Assembly (NCBI RefSeq): GCF_001885735.1
Contig: NZ_JXKG01000002.1
Location: 200,636 to 264,635 of the forward strand
Length of the DNA: 64,000 nucleotides
From: Enterococcus canintestini
Lineage (GTDB): Bacteria > Bacillota > Bacilli > Lactobacillales > Enterococcaceae
Reading direction: 5' to 3'
Within the stretch, counting starts at the first letter, position 1, and each line of letters starts with the position of its first letter. Of this stretch, positions 23,358 through 31,500 are shown piece after piece. The notes beneath the pieces are model-generated. The model saw only the letters and a list, made by a program, of their open reading frames with translations. It was not told the origin of the DNA and did not search any database. Position numbers and translations under genes: made by a program.

Positions 23358-23570
23358 TTATTTATACTGATGGTACGTATTACGTGGTTTTTGGGTGTAG
23401 GGAGAAAATTTGCGAATGCTTTGGCGATATTTTTTCTCATCCCACAAAGCAAACCAAGTTAAAAAAGGCGGGACAAAAATTAAAGCAGCTAAAGCAACAC
23501 CATAGTGACTAATGACAAAGCTAACGATTATACCTAAAACGATTAAAGAAATATTGCGAATTGTATTCAT
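23358..23570 (-). CDS. Small membrane protein, SOS-controlled, 70 residues
   Basis: From ATG 23570 (GAGGTG upstream) the product is 70 residues: a short N terminus, a hydrophobic stretch from about residue 7 to 42 that could form one long or two short membrane helices, and a basic cytoplasmic-type tail (KKYRQSIRKF). A longer frame from 23648 would start upstream of its own promoter. Two LexA-box-like palindromes sit in the promoter. The Bacillus lexA neighbourhood holds the SOS division inhibitor yneA; this protein has no LysM domain and no visible homology to YneA, but small SOS-induced membrane proteins often block division. That role is inference. Confidence 0.72.
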   Translation of the reverse strand: MNTIRNISLIVLGIIVSFVISHYGVALAALIFVPPFLTWFALWDEKKYRQSIRKFSPYTQKPRNTYHQYK

Positions 23571-23594
23571 CCTTTTCACCTCAATTAAATTATA

Positions 23595-23644
23595 CGAACA
23601 AACGTTTGTATATTGATTATACGAAAGTATGTTCGGTTTGTAAA
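23595..23644 (-). promoter_or_regulatory. Promoter with two LexA (SOS) boxes
   Basis: On the minus strand TTTACA (23639-23644), a 17-base spacer and TATAAT (23616-23621) form an excellent promoter. The spacer contains CGAACATACTTTCG (23622-23635), one mismatch from CGAAC-N4-GTTCG. A second box, CAAACGTTTGTTCG (23595-23608), lies just downstream of the -10. Both placements would block RNA polymerase when LexA is bound. Confidence 0.85.
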
Positions 23645-23645
23645 G

Positions 23646-23682
23646 CAAAAAAATAAATCTCCGAAAAGTTCGAAGATTTATT
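23646..23682 (-). terminator. lexA terminator
   Basis: On the minus strand a 14-bp stem with one mismatch (AATAAATCTTCGAA paired with TTCGGAGATTTATT) runs into a T tract. It directly precedes the promoter of the next minus-strand gene, separating the two units. Confidence 0.8.
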
Positions 23683-23689
23683 CATAATT

Positions 23690-24310
23690 TTAAAGTAAAT
23701 CACGATAAAGACCGACCACTAAGCCTAAGATTTTGACATTTGGCAAGATAATAGGTTCCATATAATCATTTTCGGGTTGTAAACGAATGTAATTATTTTC
23801 TTTAAAAAATCTTTTACAAGTTGCTTCATCTTCATCAGTCATCGCAATGACAATATCACCATTATTTGCAGCTGATTGTTTGCGGACAATAACTTGATCA
23901 CCATCTAAAATACCTGCATTGATCATACTTTCTCCACGGATTGTTAACATAAATAAAGCACCGCTATCATTTAATAAATGAGGCGGGATAGGGAAGAAAT
24001 CAGATGCCTCTTCCACAGCTAAAATTGGTTCACCGGCTGTAACGACGCCAAGCATCGGAATAGTCTCAGGCTGTGCACCAATTTTTTCCAATCCTAATTC
24101 CGTTAATTCGATTGCACGGGGTTTAGTAGGATCGCGTAAAATAAGACCTTTCTTTTCTAAACGGGAAAGATGACCGTGTACTGTCGATGTGGAAGATAAC
24201 GAAACCGCTTCGCCAATTTCTCGAACTGTGGGGGGATACCCTTTTTCTGAGACGCGGTCGTGAATAAATTTTAAGATTTCAATTTGACGATTTTCTGTGC
24301 GTTTTGCCAT
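23690..24310 (-). CDS. lexA: SOS response repressor LexA
   Basis: LexA represses DNA-damage genes and cleaves itself when RecA filaments form. The 206-residue protein has an N-terminal winged helix (residues ~1-65), the Ala92-Gly93 scissile bond in VVTAGEP, and the Ser128 (RGESMI) and Lys166 (ATCKRF) dyad of the S24 peptidase domain. Length is normal. ATG 24310 follows AGAAGGTG; the frame extends 19 codons upstream, through the promoter. An SOS box covers its -35, so it is autoregulated. It is divergent from ynzC, as in many bacilli and enterococci. Confidence 0.97.
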   Translation of the reverse strand: MAKRTENRQIEILKFIHDRVSEKGYPPTVREIGEAVSLSSTSTVHGHLSRLEKKGLILRDPTKPRAIELTELGLEKIGAQPETIPMLGVVTAGEPILAVEEASDFFPIPPHLLNDSGALFMLTIRGESMINAGILDGDQVIVRKQSAANNGDIVIAMTDEDEATCKRFFKENNYIRLQPENDYMEPIILPNVKILGLVVGLYRDLL

Positions 24311-24338
24311 ATTGCACCTTCTTTCTTTCGATACGTTT

Positions 24339-24378
24339 AGTTTAGCATAAAGCAAAAAACAATTCAAACAGATGTTCG
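24339..24378 (-). promoter_or_regulatory. lexA promoter with SOS box
   Basis: On the minus strand CGAACATCTGTTTG (24365-24378) is a LexA box with one mismatch. It overlaps the -35 TTGAAT (24362-24367), which is followed after 17 bases by TAAACT (24339-24344), preceded by TGC. Confidence 0.8.
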
Positions 24379-24392
24379 TATTTAGTTGGTGG

Positions 24393-24421
24393 TTGTCACG
24401 AACCCTTTTTTTAGCTAAGAT
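24393..24421 (+). promoter_or_regulatory. ynzC promoter
   Basis: TTGTCA (24393-24398) and TAAGAT (24416-24421) are 17 bases apart, 60 bases before ynzC. The lexA SOS box lies 15 bases upstream of this -35, so LexA could affect it only weakly. Confidence 0.5.
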
Positions 24422-24481
24422 AAGAGGGAATATAGGAATGTAGTCTCAATTTCAAATCATAAGCATAAAGGAGATTTTATA

Positions 24482-24724
24482 ATGCTATCAGATGAAAAAT
24501 TAGCGCGTATTAACGAGCTGGCTAAAAAGAAAAAAGAAATGGGTTTGTCAGAAGCAGAAACAAGAGAACAAAAGAATTTACGGGAAGAGTATTTAAAAGC
24601 TTTTCGATCAGGAATGCGGCACCACATTGAAGGTATGAAAGTCGTGGATCCAAAAGGAAATGATGTCACACCAGAAAAATTGAAGCAAATCCAAAAAGAA
24701 AAAGGATTACACAACCGTGATTGA
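24482..24724 (+). CDS. ynzC: DUF896 family protein YnzC
   Basis: The 80-residue, highly charged protein matches the YnzC family (DUF896), small helical-hairpin proteins found beside lexA and tkt in Bacillus, where ynzC lies in the SOS operon yneA-yneB-ynzC. The conserved segment [15 protein letters not shown] is followed by the [12 protein letters not shown] block. The function is unknown. AAAGGAG precedes the ATG. Here it is no longer in a yneA operon: no yneA or yneB is present, and it sits 88 bases before tkt. Confidence 0.9.
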   Translation: MLSDEKLARINELAKKKKEMGLSEAETREQKNLREEYLKAFRSGMRHHIEGMKVVDPKGNDVTPEKLKQIQKEKGLHNRD

Positions 24725-24731
24725 TATTTAA

Positions 24732-24760
24732 TTGCATTTAAAGCGAAAATCCTTTACAAT
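24732..24760 (+). promoter_or_regulatory. tkt promoter
   Basis: TTGCAT (24732-24737) and TACAAT (24755-24760) are spaced by 17 bases, about 50 bases before the tkt start. Confidence 0.6.
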
Positions 24761-24812
24761 AGGGAAGTAAATAATAAAGGTAAAAAAAACCTAAAAACTG
24801 GAGGAAGCACAA

Positions 24813-26807
24813 TTGTTTGATAAAATCGATGAATTGAGCGTTAACACCTTACGTACTTTAAGTATTGAAGCAATCCAAGCAGCAAATTCTGGCCACCCTG
24901 GTTTACCGATGGGGGCTGCACCAATGGCGTATGCACTTTGGACAAAGCATTTGAAAATTAATCCGGCCACTTCACGTAATTGGGCTGATCGTGACCGTTT
25001 TGTTTTATCTGCTGGGCATGGTTCAGCATTACTTTATAGTTTATTGCACTGTGCAGGTTATAAAGTTTCAATTGATGATTTGAAAAATTTTCGTCAATGG
25101 GGAAGTAAAACACCTGGACATCCTGAAGTGAATCACACTGATGGTGTCGAAGCGACAACTGGTCCATTAGGTCAAGGGATTGCAATGGCTGTAGGAATGG
25201 CGATGAGTGAAGCACATCTAGCTGCGACTTATAACCGTGATCAATTCAATATCGTCGATCATTATACTTATGCTCTATGTGGTGACGGTGATTTAATGGA
25301 AGGTGTTTCTCAAGAAGCGGCTTCAATGGCTGGGCATATGAAACTAGGAAAGCTAGTTGTTTTATATGATTCAAATGATATTTCATTAGATGGACCAACT
25401 TCAAAAGCTTTTACTGAAAATGTTGGGCAACGTTTTGAAGCATATGGCTGGCAACATATCTTAGTAGAAGACGGCAATGATTTACAAGCAATTTCAGATG
25501 CTATAAAAAAAGCAAAAGAAAATTTGAGCCAACCTACATTAATTGAAGTCAAAACAATCATTGGTTTTGGTGCTCCAAACGAAGGAACAAACAAAGTTCA
25601 TGGCGCACCTCTTGGCACAGAAGGAATTGCTGCTGCTAAAAAAGCTTACGGTTGGGAATATCCTGACTTTACAGTGCCTGAAAAAGCAGCTGCTCGCTTC
25701 AAAGAAGCAATTAATGACCGAGGCGAAAAAGCAGAAGAAGCTTGGAACAAGATGTTTGCTGAATATAGCCAAAGCTATCCAGAACTAGCTACGCAATTTA
25801 AAGCTGCATTTGCAGGCGAGCTGCCAGATAATTGGGATAGTGAATTGCCTACTTATGAAGTAGGTTCTGCCCAAGCAAGTCGTGTTTCTAGTAAAGAAAT
25901 GATTCAAGCGCTATCTAAAGCAGTCCCAACTTTGTGGGGAGGCTCAGCTGATTTATCATCTTCAAACAACACCATGGTGGCTGCAGAAAAAGATTTTGAA
26001 CCTGGTCAATATGAAGGACGTAATATTTGGTTTGGTGTTAGAGAATTTGCAATGGCTGCGGCGATGAATGGTATTCAATTACACGGTGGCACCCGAGTTT
26101 ATGGCGGTACATTTTTTGTCTTTACCGATTACTTACGCCCAGCATTACGGCTGTCTGCAATTCAAAATGCGCCAGTTATCTATGTTTTAACCCATGATTC
26201 TGTAGCAGTAGGAGAAGATGGACCAACGCATGAACCGATTGAACAACTAGCAAGTGTCCGTTGCATACCAAATGTTCAAGTTATTCGACCTGCTGATGGA
26301 AACGAAACAAGAGCTGCTTGGAAGATTGCAATGACCACTAAAGATAAACCAACTGTCTTAGTTTTAAGCCGTCAAAATTTACCAGTATTACCAGGGACAA
26401 AAGAAAATGCTGATGAAAATGTAGCTAAGGGTGGTTATGTAGTTTCCCCTCAAGAAGGGCAAGTACCAGAAGGAATTCTAATTGCGACTGGTTCAGAAGT
26501 TGACTTAGCTGTTAAGGCTCAAGCTGAACTTAAAAAAGCTGGTAAAGATGTTTCTGTGGTTTCTTTACCAAGTTTTGATTTATTCGAATCGCAAAGTCCT
26601 GAATATAAAGAAAGTGTATTACCAAGTTCTGTTACTAAGCGTGTTGCCATTGAAGCAGCATCTCCATTTGGCTGGGAACGTTATACTGGCTTTGACGGTA
26701 AAGTAGTAGCTATTGATCACTTTGGCGCGTCTGCACCTGGTGACAAAGTGCTTAGTGAATTTGGTTTCACTGTTGAAAATGTTGTAAACGTCTATAATTC
26801 ATTGTAA
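24813..26807 (+). CDS. tkt: Transketolase
   Basis: Transketolase moves two-carbon units between sugar phosphates in the pentose phosphate pathway. The 664-residue protein is full length. The ThDP-binding motif begins [19 protein letters not shown] (around residue 153), the central domain has [18 protein letters not shown], and the C-terminal domain ends with [12 protein letters not shown]. The start is TTG, with GGAGGA about seven bases upstream; no nearby ATG fits. It is a single gene closed by a long hairpin. Confidence 0.97.
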   Translation: MFDKIDELSVNTLRTLSIEAIQAANSGHPGLPMGAAPMAYALWTKHLKINPATSRNWADRDRFVLSAGHGSALLYSLLHCAGYKVSIDDLKNFRQWGSKTPGHPEVNHTDGVEATTGPLGQGIAMAVGMAMSEAHLAATYNRDQFNIVDHYTYALCGDGDLMEGVSQEAASMAGHMKLGKLVVLYDSNDISLDGPTSKAFTENVGQRFEAYGWQHILVEDGNDLQAISDAIKKAKENLSQPTLIEVKTIIGFGAPNEGTNKVHGAPLGTEGIAAAKKAYGWEYPDFTVPEKAAARFKEAINDRGEKAEEAWNKMFAEYSQSYPELATQFKAAFAGELPDNWDSELPTYEVGSAQASRVSSKEMIQALSKAVPTLWGGSADLSSSNNTMVAAEKDFEPGQYEGRNIWFGVREFAMAAAMNGIQLHGGTRVYGGTFFVFTDYLRPALRLSAIQNAPVIYVLTHDSVAVGEDGPTHEPIEQLASVRCIPNVQVIRPADGNETRAAWKIAMTTKDKPTVLVLSRQNLPVLPGTKENADENVAKGGYVVSPQEGQVPEGILIATGSEVDLAVKAQAELKKAGKDVSVVSLPSFDLFESQSPEYKESVLPSSVTKRVAIEAASPFGWERYTGFDGKVVAIDHFGASAPGDKVLSEFGFTVENVVNVYNSL

Positions 26808-26816
26808 TTAACTGTT

Positions 26817-26873
26817 AAAAGACTCTTTGTCAGATGTTTTATTTAAACAATCTGCAAGGAGTCTTTTGTTTTT
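26817..26873 (+). terminator. Terminator after tkt
   Basis: AAAAGACTC pairs with GAGTCTTTT around an inner CAGATGTTT/AAACAATCTG pairing, and is followed by GTTTTTG. Confidence 0.85.
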
Positions 26874-26965
26874 GTTCCGTCATAATGATGATTGTGCATA
26901 AAATCATTTAAAAAGCTTTTTGGATTGTTGCATATATTAAATATATGTTACAAGATAGGAATTAT

Positions 26966-26994
26966 TTGATATGAAAAAAAATTCAAGCTATAAT
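26966..26994 (+). promoter_or_regulatory. Promoter of the autolysin gene
   Basis: TTGATA (26966-26971), 17 bases, TATAAT (26989-26994): near consensus. It gives a leader of about 55 bases before the start codon. Confidence 0.85.
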
Positions 26995-27056
26995 ACATAC
27001 ATCTAGTTATCGTTATAATAATCTTAATTTATATAAGTTTTTTCAGGAGGAAGAAA

Positions 27057-27956
27057 ATGGTAGAGTATCTAACTCGTAGTGAGCGACATCAAAAAAAGCA
27101 AGTAACGTTTAAATACCGTTTTGATAGTAAGAAGGCTCTGTCAATGGCGGGGGTTGGTTTGATTTGTACACCAGGTATTATGGCAGCAATGCCAACACAA
27201 ACTGTTCAAGCGGCAGAACTCCAAAATCAAAGCGTGGATAGCACGGCTAGTTTAATCAATCAAATCGGTGCAGCAGCAACGCAAATTGCCCAACAAAATG
27301 ACTTGTATGCTTCAGTCATGATTGCCCAAGCAATTTTAGAAAGCGGTAATGGTTCCTCAGTTCTAGCTCAAGCGCCATATTATAATTTATTTGGGGTTAA
27401 AGGGGCATATAATGGCCAGTCTGTTACTTTTCCAACGCAAGAATATTTGAACGGACAATGGGTGACTATGAATGAACCGTTTCGCCAATATAGTTCTTAC
27501 TGGGAATCTTTAGCGGATCACGCTTATGTATTACGCAGTACAAGTTTCGCTACAGAAATGCCACATTATGCAGGGGCTTGGAAGAGTAATACGAATAGTT
27601 ATTTAGATGCGACTGCATATTTAACAGGACGCTATGCCACTGACCCTACCTACAACCAAAAACTAAATTATTTAATCTCAGCTTACAATTTGACGCAATA
27701 TGACACACCAGCTTCTGGCTATGTGCAAACTAGTTATGACACAACTGCTCAAACAACAAGTAGTGAAAATCAAGTTTCCCAGCAAGAAACAGCTGTTGCT
27801 TCCCAAAATAACGTTGCGGGAACTACTTATACTGTTGTGTCTGGTGATACACTTTGGGATATTGCCGCTAAATACGGTACTACTGTGGATCAGCTAATGG
27901 CCAATAATGGACTTTCCAGCGATGTTATTATGGTAGGACAACAATTAAATATTTAA
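27057..27956 (+). CDS. Peptidoglycan N-acetylglucosaminidase (GH73) with one LysM domain
   Basis: The 299-residue secreted autolysin cleaves the glycan strands of peptidoglycan. A long, charged signal peptide likely ends near residue 53 (VQAAE). The GH73 domain (about 65-215) has the catalytic Glu95 in AQAILESGNG and the motif NLFGVKG. A Thr/Ser/Gln-rich linker leads to a single LysM domain (about 254-299, TYTVVSGDTLWDIAAKYG). The layout resembles enterococcal AtlA-type muramidases, but with one LysM instead of several, so it is a small paralogue. AGGAGG precedes the ATG. It is monocistronic, with strong promoter and terminator. Confidence 0.92.
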   Translation: MVEYLTRSERHQKKQVTFKYRFDSKKALSMAGVGLICTPGIMAAMPTQTVQAAELQNQSVDSTASLINQIGAAATQIAQQNDLYASVMIAQAILESGNGSSVLAQAPYYNLFGVKGAYNGQSVTFPTQEYLNGQWVTMNEPFRQYSSYWESLADHAYVLRSTSFATEMPHYAGAWKSNTNSYLDATAYLTGRYATDPTYNQKLNYLISAYNLTQYDTPASGYVQTSYDTTAQTTSSENQVSQQETAVASQNNVAGTTYTVVSGDTLWDIAAKYGTTVDQLMANNGLSSDVIMVGQQLNI

Positions 27957-27963
27957 TAAAATG

Positions 27964-28017
27964 AAAACTACCCTCGACTAAACAGTAAAAACTGTCTAGT
28001 CGAGGGTAGTTTTTTTG
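27964..28017 (+). terminator. Terminator after the autolysin gene
   Basis: A 17-bp perfect stem (AAAACTACCCTCGACTA and complement) with an inner ACAGT/ACTGT stem is followed by seven T. Confidence 0.93.
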
Positions 28018-28029
28018 TAAGACAAAATA

Positions 28030-28059
28030 TTCGCACATGTTGCGTAATTTCGCTATTAT
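28030..28059 (+). promoter_or_regulatory. Probable cysK promoter
   Basis: TTCGCA (28030-28035) and TATTAT (28054-28059) are 18 bases apart. No S-box or T-box leader is seen before cysK. Confidence 0.45.
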
Positions 28060-28105
28060 ATTAAATGAGTACAGTTGTTTTTAGAGCTTAAAAGGAGGAA
28101 ATAAT

Positions 28106-29038
28106 ATGAGTGAAATTTACCAATCTGTTTTAGATTTAATCGGACATACACCCATTGTAAAACTGAACCATTTAGTTTCAGCTGAAGATGCCGAGTTGTA
28201 TGTAAAACTCGAATTTTTCAATCCCGGTAGCAGTGTAAAAGATCGAATTGCATTGAGCATGATCGAAAAAGCTGAAGCTGACGGCAGTTTAAAAAAAGGT
28301 GGAACAATCATTGAACCGACTTCTGGTAATACCGGCATTGGTTTGGCAATGGTTGGGGCAGCTAAGGGTTATAACGTTATTTTAGTGATGCCAGATACGA
28401 TGAGCATTGAACGTCGTAAAATAATGCAAGCCTATGGGGCTAAATTAATTTTAACACCAGGTTCTGAAGGAATAACTGGTTCTATCAAACGAGCTGAAAA
28501 AGAAGCACAAGAAAATGGGTATTTCTTACCATTGCAATTTGAAAATCCAGCTAATCCTGAAATTCATGAAAAAACAACTGGTAAGGAAATTGTGGATGCC
28601 TTTGGGGTTGGCGGTCTTGATGCTTTTGTCGCAGGCATTGGCACAGGTGGTACCATTACAGGGGCAGGTCATGAATTAAGACGGGTTTATCCTGAGATAA
28701 AAATTTATGGGGTAGAACCACAAGAATCTGCTGTTTTAGAAGGTGGCAAGCCTGGACCGCATAAAATTCAAGGTATTGGCACGGGCTTTATCCCAGACAC
28801 CTTGGATACAAAAGTTTATGATGAAGCCGTGGCCGTTTCTAGTGATGATGCGATTGCAACAGCCCGCAAAATGGGAACGCAAGAAGGTATCTTGGTAGGG
28901 ATTTCCTCTGGTGCAGCAATTAAAGCAGCTATTGATGTTGCCAAAAATCTTGGTAAGGGTAAAAAAGTTTTAGCGATTGTCCCTGATAATGGTGAGCGCT
29001 ACTTATCTACAGTACTTTATCAATTTGACGAAGAATAA
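28106..29038 (+). CDS. cysK: Cysteine synthase A (O-acetylserine sulfhydrylase)
   Basis: This PLP enzyme makes cysteine from O-acetylserine and sulfide. The 310 residues carry Lys45 in SSVKDRIA (the PLP Schiff base), the substrate loop TSGNTG and the phosphate loop [13 protein letters not shown] lies near the C terminus. Length and motifs are those of CysK. AAAGGAGG lies upstream of the ATG. It stands alone, without cysE or met genes beside it. Confidence 0.95.
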   Translation: MSEIYQSVLDLIGHTPIVKLNHLVSAEDAELYVKLEFFNPGSSVKDRIALSMIEKAEADGSLKKGGTIIEPTSGNTGIGLAMVGAAKGYNVILVMPDTMSIERRKIMQAYGAKLILTPGSEGITGSIKRAEKEAQENGYFLPLQFENPANPEIHEKTTGKEIVDAFGVGGLDAFVAGIGTGGTITGAGHELRRVYPEIKIYGVEPQESAVLEGGKPGPHKIQGIGTGFIPDTLDTKVYDEAVAVSSDDAIATARKMGTQEGILVGISSGAAIKAAIDVAKNLGKGKKVLAIVPDNGERYLSTVLYQFDEE

Positions 29039-29047
29039 TAATTTTTG

Positions 29048-29080
29048 ACGAACTTCTTAATGATTAAGAAGTTCGTTTTA
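29048..29080 (+). terminator. Terminator after cysK
   Basis: A perfect 13-bp stem ACGAACTTCTTAA / TTAAGAAGTTCGT with a three-base loop is followed by TTTATTT. Confidence 0.9.
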
Positions 29081-29131
29081 TTTAGTCCATGTTTTTTTTG
29101 CATCGCTTAAAGTAGATACTTTTCTTTTTTT

Positions 29132-29159
29132 TTGACTCATAGTATGATTAAAATATATT
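29132..29159 (+). promoter_or_regulatory. perR promoter
   Basis: TTGACT (29132-29137) and TATATT (29154-29159) are spaced by 16 bases. No convincing Per box (TTATAATNATTATAA) was found over it. Confidence 0.6.
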
Positions 29160-29184
29160 AAAAACAAAAAGAGGAGGGGATTTG

Positions 29185-29619
29185 TTGGAAGCGCACATTA
29201 ATATAGAAGAAGTAATTGCAAAATTGAAAAAAGATAATATACGTATTACCCCTCAACGTCAAGCTATTTTAGATTATTTAATCGCCCACCACTCTCATCC
29301 GACTGCTGATGAAATCTATCATGCGTTATCTCCGTCATTTCCGAGTATGAGCGTTGCAACAGTCTATAATAATTTACGCCTGTTTACAGATATTGGTTTT
29401 GTTCAAGAAATGAACTATGGGGATGCTTCAAGCCGTTTTGATTTTGCAGTGAAACCACATTATCATGCAATTTGTACCAATTGCGGAAAAGTTGTTGATT
29501 TCTTTTATCCATCATTAGAAGATGTAGAAACAGCGGCAAGTCAACTTACCGGTTTTGAAATAAACAATCATCGTTTAGAAGTATATGGGTTATGCCCAGA
29601 TTGTCAGAAAAAGGAGTAA
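29185..29619 (+). CDS. perR: Peroxide-responsive repressor PerR (Fur family)
   Basis: The 144-residue Fur-family regulator has a winged helix (residues ~18-75) and a dimerisation domain. His38, Asp86, His92, His94 and Asp105 correspond, one residue shifted, to the Fe/Mn site of Bacillus PerR (H37, D85, H91, H93, D104); Asp at 105 instead of Glu marks PerR rather than Fur. Cys97, 100, 137 and 140 form the structural zinc site. Two in-frame TTG codons compete; the second, at 29185, has GGAGG seven bases upstream and is chosen. ridA follows four bases after the stop. Confidence 0.9.
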   Translation: MEAHINIEEVIAKLKKDNIRITPQRQAILDYLIAHHSHPTADEIYHALSPSFPSMSVATVYNNLRLFTDIGFVQEMNYGDASSRFDFAVKPHYHAICTNCGKVVDFFYPSLEDVETAASQLTGFEINNHRLEVYGLCPDCQKKE

Positions 29620-29623
29620 TGAA

Positions 29624-30001
29624 ATGAAAGATGTTGCTACTAATTTAGCCCCTAAAGCGATTGGTCCTTATGTACAAGGAAAAATTGTAAATGGTTTTTT
29701 ATTTGCTTCTGGTCAGATACCTTTAAATCCTGAAACAGGGGAATTAATGGGTAAGACTATTCAGGAACAAACAAGACAAGTTTTTGAAAATATTGAGGGT
29801 CTGTTAACAAGTTGTAATTTAACACTTGCTGATGTTGTTAAGACAACTTGTTTTTTAAAAGATATCAATGACTTTGCAGATTTTAATGCTGTTTATGCTA
29901 CTTATTTTGCTACAAGTTTTCCCGCTCGGTCAGCTGTTCAAGTTGCTGCACTACCAAAAGATGCGCTAGTGGAAATTGAAATTATTGCAGTGGTTAAATA
30001 G
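29624..30001 (+). CDS. ridA: RidA family enamine/imine deaminase
   Basis: RidA hydrolyses reactive 2-aminoacrylate-type enamines formed by PLP enzymes. The 125 residues show the family's start IGPYVQGKIVNGFLFASGQ and the active-site Arg in FPARSAVQVAALP. ATG 29624 follows AAGGAG; the frame is open further upstream into perR. It lies four bases after perR and is surely on the same transcript, an unusual link between imine-damage control and peroxide regulation, although nearby cysK is also a PLP enzyme. Confidence 0.92.
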   Translation: MKDVATNLAPKAIGPYVQGKIVNGFLFASGQIPLNPETGELMGKTIQEQTRQVFENIEGLLTSCNLTLADVVKTTCFLKDINDFADFNAVYATYFATSFPARSAVQVAALPKDALVEIEIIAVVK

Positions 30002-30029
30002 TTTTTTTGAAAACTTTTTTTGCCGTGAG

Positions 30030-30066
30030 GTCAGTCCGACAGTCTTTGGTTGGATTGGCTTTTTTA
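30030..30066 (+). terminator. Probable terminator after ridA
   Basis: GTCAGTCCGAC can pair with GTTGGATTGGC using G-U pairs, followed by six T. The stem is imperfect. Confidence 0.55.
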
Positions 30067-30117
30067 CGTGTTTCGTTTAAAAATACGTTATACTAGTTAA
30101 TAGAAATGAGGGATAAC

Positions 30118-30804
30118 ATGTTAGCGTTAGAAGATTATTTGGCAGCTGGTCAGACGGTTGTTTCCAATCTTATTTTAGATCATTATCATGAATTGGGACT
30201 AAATAGTGATGAGCTAGTATTTTGGCTGCAATTGTATCGCCATCATGAACAAGGTGACTATTTTCCTGACTTGAATCAAATTGCAAAGGAAATGGGTTTA
30301 AGACAGCAAAAAGTATTTGAGCTTTTAAATCAGTTAGTTTTAAAGCAAGTGATAAAAATTGAAACTGTAACAGTAGATAACAAACAACAAGATCACTATC
30401 TTTTTACTCCTATATTTGAAAAAATTGCACAACTCATTGAACAGTCAAAAAATAAAGATTTTGAAAACAGCCATCAAGAAGCTGTGGCACAATTATTTCA
30501 GCATTTTCAACAAGAATTTGGTCGCCCGTTATCATCTTTTGAGTATGAGCGGATCGCCCAGTGGCTAGAAGAAGATAAATATACGCCGGAACTGATTACA
30601 TTAGCTTTAAAAGAAGCTGTTTTGAATAATGCACGCAGCCTGCAATATATTGAAAGTATCTTATCTAGCTGGCACAATAAAAATATTCGTTCACCACAAG
30701 ATGTTGAAAATGAGAAAAATCGTTATCAAAAAAACAAACAGAAACCAGCTGAGGCAAAAGAAATACCATCAATTTCTTTGCATAATTGGCTAGAGGGAGA
30801 TTGA
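30118..30804 (+). CDS. dnaD: Replication initiation/primosome protein DnaD
   Basis: DnaD works with DnaB and DnaI to load the replicative helicase in Firmicutes. The 228-residue protein has the N-terminal winged-helix region (FPDLNQIAKEMGL) and the C-terminal DnaD domain with FEYERIAQWLEEDKYTPELI and the YIESILSSW block. ATG 30118 has GAGGG five bases upstream; another ATG four codons earlier overlaps that site. nth follows two bases after the stop, the classical dnaD-nth pair. Confidence 0.94.
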   Translation: MLALEDYLAAGQTVVSNLILDHYHELGLNSDELVFWLQLYRHHEQGDYFPDLNQIAKEMGLRQQKVFELLNQLVLKQVIKIETVTVDNKQQDHYLFTPIFEKIAQLIEQSKNKDFENSHQEAVAQLFQHFQQEFGRPLSSFEYERIAQWLEEDKYTPELITLALKEAVLNNARSLQYIESILSSWHNKNIRSPQDVENEKNRYQKNKQKPAEAKEIPSISLHNWLEGD

Positions 30805-30806
30805 AT

Positions 30807-31457
30807 ATGTTAAATGCTGAAAAAACACAGTATGCATTAAAAGTGATGGGGGAGATGTTCCCCAAAGCTCACGGTGAGTTAATTTATCATTCTCCTTTTC
30901 AATTACTAATTGCTGTTATCTTAAGCGCACAAGCTACTGATGTTTCGGTCAATAAGGCAACACCCGCACTTTTTGCAGCTTTCCCAACAGCAGAAAAACT
31001 AGCAGCTGCACCACTTGATGAAATAATGACAAAAATAAAGACAATTGGTTTATATCGGACAAAATCTAAAAATATTAAAGCTTGTGCCACAATTATTGCA
31101 ACAGAATATGACGGAATGGTTCCAAATGACCGTAAAATTTTAGAATCTCTACCAGGTGTAGGAAGAAAAACGGCGAACGTGGTTTTAGCAGAAGCTTATG
31201 GTGTTCCGGCAATAGCTGTGGATACACACGTTGAGCGGGTATCCAAACGTTTACGTATCTGTAAGTTAGACGCAACGGTTAGTGAAGTCGAAAAAACTCT
31301 AATGCGTAAATTACCAAAAGAAGAGTGGATTAAAGATCATCACCGAATGATTTTCTTTGGGCGTTATCATTGTTTGGCCCGTAATCCTAAATGTGATATT
31401 TGTCCTTTATTAGACATTTGCCAAGATGGAAAATTGAGAATGAAAAAAAGAACATAA
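30807..31457 (+). CDS. nth: Endonuclease III
   Basis: Nth is a DNA glycosylase/AP lyase removing oxidised pyrimidines. The 216 residues contain the helix-hairpin-helix LPGVGRKTANVVL with the catalytic Lys, the catalytic Asp in VDTHVERVSKRL, and the iron-sulfur loop with four cysteines spaced C-x6-C-x2-C-x5-C at the C terminus. AGAGGGAGA precedes the ATG. It shares a transcript with dnaD and is convergent with ponA. Confidence 0.96.
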   Translation: MLNAEKTQYALKVMGEMFPKAHGELIYHSPFQLLIAVILSAQATDVSVNKATPALFAAFPTAEKLAAAPLDEIMTKIKTIGLYRTKSKNIKACATIIATEYDGMVPNDRKILESLPGVGRKTANVVLAEAYGVPAIAVDTHVERVSKRLRICKLDATVSEVEKTLMRKLPKEEWIKDHHRMIFFGRYHCLARNPKCDICPLLDICQDGKLRMKKRT

Positions 31458-31494
31458 AATAATCCACCCGTTAAAAGACGGGTGGATTATTTTA
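31455..31494. terminator. Bidirectional terminator between nth and ponA
   Basis: A perfect 17-bp stem (TAAAATAATCCACCCGT and complement, 31455-31471 and 31478-31494) with six-base loop and A/T tails on both sides serves the two convergent units. Confidence 0.93.
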
Positions 31495-31500
31495 TTAAAT

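Noticed and set aside
29048-29076. Palindrome with CGAAC and GTTCG resembling a LexA box
   Set aside because: Spacing is far too long for a LexA box and it forms the cysK terminator with a T run.
29132-29160. Per box over the perR promoter
   Set aside because: No sequence near enough to TTATAATNATTATAA; only general AT richness.
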